Positions 20,175 through 28,290 of a DNA stretch of 64,000 bases are shown here, one piece after another (position 1 is the first letter of the stretch; each line of letters starts with the position of its first letter). The notes beneath the pieces were generated by a model, which was not told the origin of the DNA, did not search any database, and worked only from the letters and a program-made list of their open reading frames with translations. Source of the stretch: Lachnospiraceae bacterium (GTDB lineage Bacteria; Bacillota; Clostridia; Lachnospirales; Lachnospiraceae); contig JAJQEO010000038.1 in assembly GCA_021201665.1 (NCBI GenBank), positions 1 through 64,000 on the forward strand. The letters are read 5' to 3'. A program made the translations under genes and the position numbers.

Positions 20175-21584
20175 ATGAGTAAAGACGAACAGGGGAGCGG
20201 TTATGACGGCCGGGAGGGCTGGACAGAAGGTGTGGAATATTATGACGGAAGAGAGGGCGGCCAGTACTACGGCGGTCAGGGCTATGGCGGCCAGGGCGGC
20301 CAGTACTACGGCGGTCAGGGCTATGACGGCCAGGGCGGCCAGTACTACAGCAGTCAGAGCTATGGTGGCCAGGACGGCCAGTACTACAGCGGTCAGACCT
20401 ATGGCGGTCAGGGTGGTCAGTCATATGATGATCAGGGTCAGAATGGTCCGAGCTACTACGGCCAGGGAAATTATTATGATCAGCAGGCGAATTTCCGCGC
20501 AGATTACGGCCGGGGAGGTTATGGGGAAACACCTCCGCCCATGTACCAGGGCGGCGCGGATGATCTGGATCGGAGAGGGAAGATGAAAAAGAAAAAGAAG
20601 AAAAAGAGAAAAATTTTCTGGGTGCTGGGAATCCTGGTTCTGCTGGTTGCGGCGGTTGGTATTGCAGGGACTGCCCTGCTCGGAGGGCTGGATCGTGAGA
20701 ATCTCAGCGACATTCTGATCAACAGCGGCGTGACCTCCTCCGGTTACCGCAATATCGCGATTTTCGGCGTGGATTCGCGCGAGGGTGAGCTGGAGAGCGG
20801 CACCAGAAGTGATACGATCATTATCGCAAGCATCAACAATAGCAGCGGTGACATCAAGCTGGTATCTGTCTACCGGGATACCTATCTGGATAACACGGAT
20901 GGTTCCTACCGCAAGGCGACGGAAGCGTACGCCCATGGGGGAGCGGCACTTTCCGTCAACATGCTCAATAAAAACCTGGATCTGGACATTGAGGACTATG
21001 TCACAGTGGATTTTGAGGCTGTGATCGAGGTTGTGGATGAACTGGGCGGCGTCGAAGTGACCCTGGATGACGAGGAAGTGTACTGGCTGAATGCTTATCT
21101 TGTGGAAACCTCTGAGGTGACGGGCCGGTCTTACACTGAGGTTGCCTCGTCCGGCACACAGACGCTGACCGGTATTCAGGCGATGGCTTATTGCCGGATC
21201 CGCTATACGACCGGCTGGGATTACAAGCGGACAGAACGCCAGAGAACGGTTTTGACGGAGATTTTGAAAAAGGCGCAGGAGCAGGGCGTGACCGGCCTGC
21301 TTTCAGTCGTCAACAATATGATACCCTATATTTCCACGAGCCTTAGCAATACGGAGCTGATCACCCTGGCGACAGGCATATCGAAATATAACATCGTGGA
21401 TTCACAGGGCTTCCCATTTGAGAGCACGACCGCGACCGTCTCCTCGGCGGACTGCGTGATTCCGCAGACTCTGGCCACAAATGTCGCCGAGCTGCATGAG
21501 CTGCTCTATGGCACGAGCTATACGGTATCTTCTACCGTACAGGAGATCAGTGACAATATTTCTGCGGCAACGGGAGTTTATTAG
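20175..21584 (+). CDS. LytR-CpsA-Psr (LCP) family protein with Gly/Tyr/Gln-rich cytoplasmic N-terminus
   Basis: NIAIFGVDSREGELESGTRSDTIIIASI, SVYRDTY, LTGIQAMAYCRIRYTTGWDYKRTERQR. Confidence 0.9.
   Translation: MSKDEQGSGYDGREGWTEGVEYYDGREGGQYYGGQGYGGQGGQYYGGQGYDGQGGQYYSSQSYGGQDGQYYSGQTYGGQGGQSYDDQGQNGPSYYGQGNYYDQQANFRADYGRGGYGETPPPMYQGGADDLDRRGKMKKKKKKKRKIFWVLGILVLLVAAVGIAGTALLGGLDRENLSDILINSGVTSSGYRNIAIFGVDSREGELESGTRSDTIIIASINNSSGDIKLVSVYRDTYLDNTDGSYRKATEAYAHGGAALSVNMLNKNLDLDIEDYVTVDFEAVIEVVDELGGVEVTLDDEEVYWLNAYLVETSEVTGRSYTEVASSGTQTLTGIQAMAYCRIRYTTGWDYKRTERQRTVLTEILKKAQEQGVTGLLSVVNNMIPYISTSLSNTELITLATGISKYNIVDSQGFPFESTTATVSSADCVIPQTLATNVAELHELLYGTSYTVSSTVQEISDNISAATGVY
20254..20430 (+). 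repeat. In-frame tandem repeat encoding GGQYY(G/S)(G/S)Q(G/S)Y(G/D)GQ
   Basis: ggcggccagtactacggcggtcagggctatggcggccag-type units. Confidence 0.9.
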
Positions 21585-22582
21585 TGGAACAGACAATTGA
21601 TGTGATTATTCCGGTCTACAAGCCGGATCAGCGCCTGCGGGATCTGATATTAAAGCTGTGCGCCCAGAGAATCCGCCCGAGGTACATTCTGCTGATTAAT
21701 ACAGAAAAAGAGCTGTTTGATGCGCATCTGCTGGACGGACTGCCGACGGCGGAGTCTTTCGGAATGCTTTCTGAAAAGTCTTCCGGAAAGCCTTCTGAAA
21801 AGTCTTTTGAAACATCTTCCGGAAAGCCTGTGATCCTTGTAGAGCATATCCGCAAGCTGGAGTTTGACCATGGCGGCACCCGCCATATGGCGGCGGGCAT
21901 GCTTGACGGAGAACTGATTTTATTTATGACACAGGATGCCGTGCCGGAGGATACTGATCTGACGGAGGCGCTGCTTGCCTCCTTTGAAGATCCGGAAGTC
22001 TGCGCGGCCTACGCGAGGCAGCTGCCCGGAAAGGACGCGACTTTAGCGGAGCAGTATACGCGGAATTTCAATTATCCATCCCAGAGCCGGGTGAAATCGG
22101 AAAAGGATCTGGAGACGCTCGGGATCAAGACCTTTTTCTGCTCGAATGTCTGCGCCATGTACCGCAGGAGCGCGTATGAGGAAAATGGCGGCTTCGAGCG
22201 CCATACGATCTTTAATGAGGATATGATTTTCGCGGCAAAGCTGATTCATGCGGGGAAAAAGGTGGCGTACTGTGCGGACGCCAGAGTGGTTCATTCTCAC
22301 AATTACAGCGGCGTCTGCCAGTTTCACCGGAATTTCGACCTCGGCGTGTCGCAGGCGGAGCACCCGGAGGTATTTTCCGGCATACGCTCGGAGGGAGAAG
22401 GAATCCGCCTGATTAAGAAGACCGCTTCCCATCTGGCACGGAAGGGGAAACCGTGGCTGATCTGCCCGCTGATCTGGCAGAGCGGTTGCAAATATGTTGG
22501 CTATCTGCTTGGAAAGAATTATAAGCGGCTGCCGGATAACCTGGTGCGAGCCTGCTCGATGAATAAGGCTTACTGGGGCTGA
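21584..22582 (+). CDS. GT2-family glycosyltransferase (rhamnosyltransferase-like)
   Basis: IDVIIPVYKPDQRLRDLI, FDHGGTRHMAA, LFMTQDAVPED. Confidence 0.85.
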   Translation: MEQTIDVIIPVYKPDQRLRDLILKLCAQRIRPRYILLINTEKELFDAHLLDGLPTAESFGMLSEKSSGKPSEKSFETSSGKPVILVEHIRKLEFDHGGTRHMAAGMLDGELILFMTQDAVPEDTDLTEALLASFEDPEVCAAYARQLPGKDATLAEQYTRNFNYPSQSRVKSEKDLETLGIKTFFCSNVCAMYRRSAYEENGGFERHTIFNEDMIFAAKLIHAGKKVAYCADARVVHSHNYSGVCQFHRNFDLGVSQAEHPEVFSGIRSEGEGIRLIKKTASHLARKGKPWLICPLIWQSGCKYVGYLLGKNYKRLPDNLVRACSMNKAYWG

Positions 22583-22632
22583 GCAGGATCTGCTCAGGTG
22601 TGCAGAACACCCATGCCGCAGACCGCCCATCC

Positions 22633-22691
22633 TCACAAAGAAAATACAGCCTGCTGCAGATAAATCTGCACAGTCTGTCTTTTCTTTGTGA
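22633..22691 (+). terminator. Long hairpin at the end of the polysaccharide operon
   Basis: TCACAAAGAAAA ... TTTTCTTTGTGA perfect 12-bp outer stem with a further inner stem. Confidence 0.75.
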
Positions 22692-22818
22692 CGGTGTTCA
22701 GAACAGTTTACACAGATTCGACACAATTTTCTGATAAACTACATCCTATTATTATTGCTTAATTGTAATTGTTCGGTATCTTCAAAGTTATTTTACGATT
22801 TTTTTCGGAGGAACGGAC

Positions 22819-24246
22819 GTGAAGGATGACAGAAATCAGAAAAATGATAAGAATACGCCGCTGCTCGTGCTGGTATTTTTTCTGACCCTGGGCATTATTG
22901 CCGGAGGGATTTATTTCGTGTCTGAACTGACCGGACACCTGAATGAAATACAGACCGTTTTTTTACAGGAGACATCAGATACAGAGGGTGTGACGGATAC
23001 GGCTGGTGCCGGGGAAAACAATGCGGATACAGACACTGATATGGAGAGTGCGGGCACAGGCACGGATATGACGGGTATGAGCGCAGACACGGACATAAGT
23101 GCGGATATGGACGTGAGCGCAGACACGGACACCCCATCTGGTACAGAAACAACACAGGGCGGGTCATTTGGCCAGGACGAGACACTGGACATCGTCGGCG
23201 TGGTGAAAAAAACGATGCCCTCTGTGGTTGCGATTACGAATCTGTCTGTGCAGGAAGTATCCTATATGTATCGTGGCACGGCGGAAATTGAGAGTGAGAG
23301 CAGTGGCACCGGAATTATCATTGATAAAAACGATACGGAGCTGCTGATTGCGACAAACTACCATGTGGTCGAAGGCGCGGATACGCTGACCGTCTGCTTC
23401 TGGGCGGAGTCCTCAGATGAGGAGGATCTCCTGGCAGAAGCTTCACTCAAGGGGATCAGTGAGAGCGCGGATCTGGCTGTAATCGCGGTGAGCCTTGACG
23501 AGATTTCGGACGAAGTGCTTGAGCAGGTATACGCGGCGACTCTTGGCTCCTCCGCTGCATTGACCATCGGGGAGCCGGCGATTGCGATCGGCAACGCGCT
23601 TGGATACGGTCAGAGTGTTACCTATGGGATTATCAGCGCTCTGAATCGGTCGATTGAAGTGGACGGCGTGACCGGAAACTATATCCAGACTGACGCGGCA
23701 ATCAATGCCGGAAACAGCGGCGGGGCGCTGCTGAACGCGTCGGGGGAAGTGATCGGCATCAATTCCGCCAAGGTAGCCGCTTCCGGGGTCGAGGGCATGG
23801 GTTACGCAATTCCGATTGACGATGCCCGGCCGGTTCTTGACGAGCTGATGGACCGCGAGACGAGGAAAAGGGCGGATGAGGAAGAACGAGGATATTTAGG
23901 CATTGACACGCAGGATATTTCAGCAGAAACCAGAGAGCTTTATGATATTCCGAACGGCGTATATGTGAGCCGGGTCGAGAGTGGTTCTCCGGCGGAAGAC
24001 GCAGGAATGAAGCAGGGCGATATTATCAGTGCACTTGACGGTATTTCAGTGCTGACTGAGGATGGTTTTTTGAACCTTCTGGAGTATTACAGCGCGGGGG
24101 AAACCGTTGATATAGAGATTTACCGGGCAAACAAGGGCAGTTATACGGCGATGACGCTGAGCGCGACCTTTTCAGAGCAGCCCGAGGAGGAAAGCGGAAG
24201 CCAGAGAATGACCCCTCCCTTTGGGGGGATGACGCCTTCCTGGTAA
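22819..24246 (+). CDS. htrA: HtrA/DegP-like S1C serine protease with PDZ domain
   Basis: N-terminal TM, NYHVVEGAD, SADLAVIAV, INAGNSGGALLN, PDZ YLGIDTQDIS...GDIISALDG. Confidence 0.9.
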   Translation: MKDDRNQKNDKNTPLLVLVFFLTLGIIAGGIYFVSELTGHLNEIQTVFLQETSDTEGVTDTAGAGENNADTDTDMESAGTGTDMTGMSADTDISADMDVSADTDTPSGTETTQGGSFGQDETLDIVGVVKKTMPSVVAITNLSVQEVSYMYRGTAEIESESSGTGIIIDKNDTELLIATNYHVVEGADTLTVCFWAESSDEEDLLAEASLKGISESADLAVIAVSLDEISDEVLEQVYAATLGSSAALTIGEPAIAIGNALGYGQSVTYGIISALNRSIEVDGVTGNYIQTDAAINAGNSGGALLNASGEVIGINSAKVAASGVEGMGYAIPIDDARPVLDELMDRETRKRADEEERGYLGIDTQDISAETRELYDIPNGVYVSRVESGSPAEDAGMKQGDIISALDGISVLTEDGFLNLLEYYSAGETVDIEIYRANKGSYTAMTLSATFSEQPEEESGSQRMTPPFGGMTPSW

Positions 24247-24269
24247 AACGACTTACGTCGTTTACTATA
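24243..24269 (+). repeat. 27-bp repeat, left copy of an inverted pair flanking clpX
   Basis: gtaaaacgacttacgtcgtttactata; exact reverse complement at 26318-26344. Confidence 0.95.
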
Positions 24270-24289
24270 TTTATCGAAAATTTGAAATA

Positions 24290-24332
24290 AGTCGGCCACA
24301 ATCCCATTGGGTTTAGACGATGGGAAGTTTAC
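24290..24332 (+). other. Hairpin motif resembling IS200/IS605 right-end / omega-RNA scaffold 3' end (no tnpB present)
   Basis: gtcggccacaatcccattgggtttagacgatgggaagtttac; similar motif at 38634-38675. Confidence 0.5.
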
Positions 24333-24412
24333 ATGCAACAGTTCGGAACCCCGCCCTGACTGCGGAACACGGCGGTCAGCGTACGGCGGCACAGAGGAGA
24401 TGACAGAGAAGG

Positions 24413-26278
24413 ATGAGTACCGACAAAAAAGATGATCGAAATGGATATGAAAAATTCTGCATGCTCTGCGGCAGGCCGGAGAGCATTGCGGGGAAAGTGA
24501 TTGAGATGCCCGGCGGGATCTGCGTGTGTCCGGACTGCATTCAGAAAGCGTTTGACGCCATGCAGTCGACCGGACTTTCGCAGGAAGACATGAGAAAGCT
24601 GGCAGGGCAGTTTATGGATTCAAATACGCCGACACCGCCCACGGGTGAGAGTGGGGGAAAGACGCCGACGTCGCCCACGAGTGAGAGTGGGGGAAAGACG
24701 CCGGCACCGACCATGGGCAAAAATGAAGACCATACGCCGGCAGGTGAGGCTGGCGGCCATTCGCCGGGTTTGCGGGAAACCTCGCAGAAAACGGATCTGG
24801 AGGCTTCAGCAGAGGCTGACGGCAAAAAAAACGGCCAAAACGGTCAAAAAGCCGATGGGAAAACTGACGGCACTCCTGATGCCGATGACCGATCTCATGA
24901 GGAGCTTGCCGGGAGTGTTGTAGAGGAAATTCCGGATTCAGGCAATGCTTCAGGAACCCCTTCGGAGTCTGGAGAGGCTCAGGAAGGCTCCGGCCACAGG
25001 AATTTCCGTATTCCGACTATCAGCATGATTAACCTGGGAGATATTTTCGGGAATCTTGGTATGCCTCGCCAGCAACAGCAGCAGATCAAGAAAAAGCCGA
25101 AGGAGAAAAAGCCGGCAAAGGAGCTTGATATCGCGCATATTCCGGCTCCCCACAAGATCAAGGCGAGCCTGGATGAATATGTGGTCGGGCAGGAGCACGC
25201 AAAAAAGGTGATTTCCGTAGCTGTCTATAACCATTACAAGCGGATCGCGGATTTTGAGAAAAAAGAGAAGGCAACGAAAGCACAGGAGGAGGAAGGCAAT
25301 ATTCTGACCGGAACCGATTTATCGGAACGCTCCATGGTCTCCTTTGATGATGTAGAGATTGAAAAGTCGAATATGCTCCTATTAGGTCCGACCGGCTGCG
25401 GCAAAACCTATCTGGTGAAGACTCTTGCGCGGCTGCTGGACGTTCCGCTCGCGATTGCGGACGCGACCTCGCTGACGGAGGCCGGCTACATTGGTGATGA
25501 TATTGAGAGCGTGGTGACACGTCTGCTTTCCGCGGCTGATAATGATGTGGCCAGGGCAGAGCAGGGGATTATTTTTATTGACGAAATCGACAAGATCGCG
25601 CGCAAGAAGAATACAAACCAGCGTGATGTCAGCGGCGAGGCCGTGCAGCAGGGCATGCTGAAGCTGCTGGAGGGCAGTGAAGTGGAAGTGCCGGTCGGCT
25701 CCGCAAGCAAGAACGCGATGGTTCCGATGGCGACCGTGGACACGAGCAACATCCTGTTTATCTGCGGCGGCGCTTTTCCAGGCCTGGAGGAAATCATCAA
25801 AGAACGTCTGAACAAGCAGGCTTCAATCGGATTTTTCTCGGATCTGAAGGATAAATATGACGAGGATCCGGATCTGCTTACAAGGGTCGAGGTGGAGGAT
25901 TTGCGGACCTTTGGCATGATTCCGGAATTCCTTGGCCGTCTGCCGGTCATCTGTCCGCTGCAGTCTCTCACAAAGGAAATGCTCGTGCGCATCCTGAAGG
26001 AGCCGCGCAACGCGATTATCCGCCAGTACCAGAAGCTGCTGACCATGGACGAGGTAGAGCTGACCCTGGATGACGGTGCGCTGGAGGCGATCGCGGAGAA
26101 GGCGCTCAAAAGAAAGACCGGCGCCCGCGCCCTGAGAGCGATTATTGAGGAATTTATGCTCGACATCATGTATGAAATACCGAAGGACGACAGCATCGGC
26201 AGCGTCCGGATTACCAGAGAATACATTGAACATACCGGAGGCCCCGTGATCAGCCTGCGGAATGCCGGGACAACGTAA
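24413..26278 (+). CDS. clpX: ATP-dependent Clp protease ATP-binding subunit ClpX with extended linker
   Basis: CMLCGR...CVCPDC zinc finger, GPTGCGKTYLVKTLARLLDVPLAIADATSLTEAGYIGDDIES, FIDEIDKIARK. Confidence 0.93.
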   Translation: MSTDKKDDRNGYEKFCMLCGRPESIAGKVIEMPGGICVCPDCIQKAFDAMQSTGLSQEDMRKLAGQFMDSNTPTPPTGESGGKTPTSPTSESGGKTPAPTMGKNEDHTPAGEAGGHSPGLRETSQKTDLEASAEADGKKNGQNGQKADGKTDGTPDADDRSHEELAGSVVEEIPDSGNASGTPSESGEAQEGSGHRNFRIPTISMINLGDIFGNLGMPRQQQQQIKKKPKEKKPAKELDIAHIPAPHKIKASLDEYVVGQEHAKKVISVAVYNHYKRIADFEKKEKATKAQEEEGNILTGTDLSERSMVSFDDVEIEKSNMLLLGPTGCGKTYLVKTLARLLDVPLAIADATSLTEAGYIGDDIESVVTRLLSAADNDVARAEQGIIFIDEIDKIARKKNTNQRDVSGEAVQQGMLKLLEGSEVEVPVGSASKNAMVPMATVDTSNILFICGGAFPGLEEIIKERLNKQASIGFFSDLKDKYDEDPDLLTRVEVEDLRTFGMIPEFLGRLPVICPLQSLTKEMLVRILKEPRNAIIRQYQKLLTMDEVELTLDDGALEAIAEKALKRKTGARALRAIIEEFMLDIMYEIPKDDSIGSVRITREYIEHTGGPVISLRNAGTT

Positions 26279-26317
26279 GTATCTGCCGTTATATTTCTGA
26301 TACGCGAGTTGTAAATT

Positions 26318-26344
26318 TATAGTAAACGACGTAAGTCGTTTTAC
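26318..26344 (-). repeat. 27-bp repeat, right copy of the inverted pair flanking clpX
   Basis: tatagtaaacgacgtaagtcgttttac. Confidence 0.95.
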
Positions 26345-26383
26345 TTTGCGCCGCGACAATTTTTTACAATTTTCCGCTTTGCG

Positions 26384-26412
26384 TTGACACGGATTGACAA
26401 AAATGGTATTGT
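26384..26412 (+). promoter_or_regulatory. Sigma70-type promoter upstream of rpoD
   Basis: TTGACA (26384) - 17 bp - TATTGT (26407). Confidence 0.65.
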
Positions 26413-26434
26413 AAAAGGCGAAAGGAGATTGTTT

Positions 26435-27586
26435 ATGAACGAAGTACAGGAACAGTTTCTGAAAGCACTTGAAGGTCTGAAAACACTTGCGGCATCCAAA
26501 AAAAACACGCTTCAGTACGATGAGATCATGGGCGCGTTCCCGGGGATAGAGCTCACAGAAGCCCAAATGGATATGATCCTTGAGTATCTGGAAAAGAATC
26601 ATATCGATGTTGTACAGGGCAAGATGCCTGATGAAGTTCCCGAGGATACCCCGGACGCCGGAGAGGAGCTCCTGCTCGAACCGGAGGACGACATCCTGAT
26701 GTCCGAGCATGAGGAGATTGAGCTGATCAGCGACGCTGACGTACTGGAGGGCGTCAGTACAGAGGATCCGGTCCGCATGTATTTGAAAGAAATCGGCAAT
26801 GTTCCCCTGCTTTCAGGGGAAGAGGAGATTGAGCTGGCCAAAAGAGTAGAGCAGGGCGATGAAGAAGCCAAGAAAAAGCTGACCGAAGCGAATCTCCGAC
26901 TTGTAGTAAGCATTGCCAAGAAGTATGTAGGCAGAGGCATGCCGTTCCTGGATCTGATCCAGGAGGGCAATATGGGTCTGATGAAGGCTGTAGACAAATT
27001 TGATTATACAAAGGGCTATAAATTCAGTACATACGCGACCTGGTGGATCCGGCAGGCGATCACGCGCGGTATCGCGGATACCGGACGGACGATTCGTGTG
27101 CCGGTACATATGGTGGAGACCATCAATAAAACACTGCGCATGACGAGGACACTTCTGCAGGAGCTCGGGCGCGAGCCGACTCCGGAGGAGGTGGCGGATC
27201 GTCTCGGCGTACCGGTCAGCCGCGTGCGCGAGGTATTGAAAATATCCAGAGACCCGGTATCGCTGGACACTCCGATCGGGGAGGAGGATGATTCCCATCT
27301 CGGCGATTTTATCGAGGACGACACGGCACTCTCCCCTGCGGATTCCGCAGCGTTTTCCATGCTGCGCGAGGAGCTCGCCACAGCTCTGGAGTCTCTGACC
27401 GAGCGGGAGCGCCAGGTGATCAAGCTGCGCTTTGGCCTCGAGGACGGCCGCGCGAGGACACTGGAGGAGGTCGGCAAGGAGTTCAACGTGACCCGGGAGC
27501 GCATCCGGCAGATTGAAGCAAAGGCTCTGCGCAAGCTGCGCCACCCGTCCAGGAGCAAGCGGCTCAAGGATTTCCTGAATTACTAA
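26435..27586 (+). CDS. rpoD: RNA polymerase primary sigma factor
   Basis: [88 protein letters not shown]. Confidence 0.97.
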   Translation: MNEVQEQFLKALEGLKTLAASKKNTLQYDEIMGAFPGIELTEAQMDMILEYLEKNHIDVVQGKMPDEVPEDTPDAGEELLLEPEDDILMSEHEEIELISDADVLEGVSTEDPVRMYLKEIGNVPLLSGEEEIELAKRVEQGDEEAKKKLTEANLRLVVSIAKKYVGRGMPFLDLIQEGNMGLMKAVDKFDYTKGYKFSTYATWWIRQAITRGIADTGRTIRVPVHMVETINKTLRMTRTLLQELGREPTPEEVADRLGVPVSRVREVLKISRDPVSLDTPIGEEDDSHLGDFIEDDTALSPADSAAFSMLREELATALESLTERERQVIKLRFGLEDGRARTLEEVGKEFNVTRERIRQIEAKALRKLRHPSRSKRLKDFLNY

Positions 27587-27767
27587 AATTAAGAGTCGCA
27601 AAGGGCAGAGACAACGGCAACGCTGACACGAAAGGTGCATAAACAGTAAAAGACAAAGTCAGAAGGATAAAACCTGAAGGACAGAACCCGAAGATGAAAA
27701 CCTGGGGGATAGATTTCGAAGGATACAAAAAACGCGAAGACGCGAAAGCGTGGAAGACACGCAGGCA

Positions 27768-27820
27768 GGCCGTGACAGAGCAGATTTTCAGGATCGGCTC
27801 TGTCGTGGCCTTTTACTTTT
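27768..27820 (+). terminator. Rho-independent terminator downstream of rpoD
   Basis: GGCCGTGACAGAGC...GCTCTGTCGTGGCC followed by TTTTACTTTT. Confidence 0.8.
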
Positions 27821-27923
27821 AAGGAGAGCCGCGCAATAAAAATTTCGCTTCGCGAAATAGGCGCGGCCTGCAAGGAGAGCCATGCCATTAAAAATTGCGC
27901 TTCGCGCAATGGGCATGGCCTGC
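27821..27923. repeat. Two tandem palindromic elements (51 and 52 bp) with covarying stems
   Basis: AAGGAGAGCCGCGCaataaaaATTTCGCTTCGCGAAATaGGCGCGGCCTGC and AAGGAGAGCCATGCCATTaaaaATTGCGCTTCGCGCAATGGGCATGGCCTGC. Confidence 0.9.
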
Positions 27924-27994
27924 GTCACCAATCCGCTGACGCGAATTGATGACATGTGACATCATGTTGGGACGGAAGAAGGGGGAATGGGTGT

Positions 27995-28222
27995 ATGCTT
28001 AAAAGGAGGATTCAATTAAGGACAGTCGATGATGTGACGGAGTTTGTCAAGGCGGCGGACAAATGCAGCTTTGACGTCAATATTTTAGCAGGAGAGACTC
28101 TGATTGACGCGAAATCAATTATGGGGGTGATGAGTCTGGACCTCTCCCGTGCACTGGTTGTCAGCTATGGGGAAGCAGATCCTGTGCTGGAGCAGACGCT
28201 GGAAAGGTTTGCTGTCGATTGA
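27995..28222 (+). CDS. HPr/Crh-like protein lacking the catalytic-His motif
   Basis: AKSIMGVMSLDLSRALVV matches the HPr Ser46 region; no GLHARP motif. Confidence 0.75.
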   Translation: MLKRRIQLRTVDDVTEFVKAADKCSFDVNILAGETLIDAKSIMGVMSLDLSRALVVSYGEADPVLEQTLERFAVD

Positions 28223-28290
28223 CGGGATGGATCAGGATCGCAGCGAAGCAGACGCCGGGCGGAAGGATCAGGCACTGAAAAGAAAGATTT

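Noticed and set aside
24243-26344. Complete IS element carrying clpX
   Set aside because: No transposase is present and no target-site duplication was recognised; only the inverted repeat is reported.
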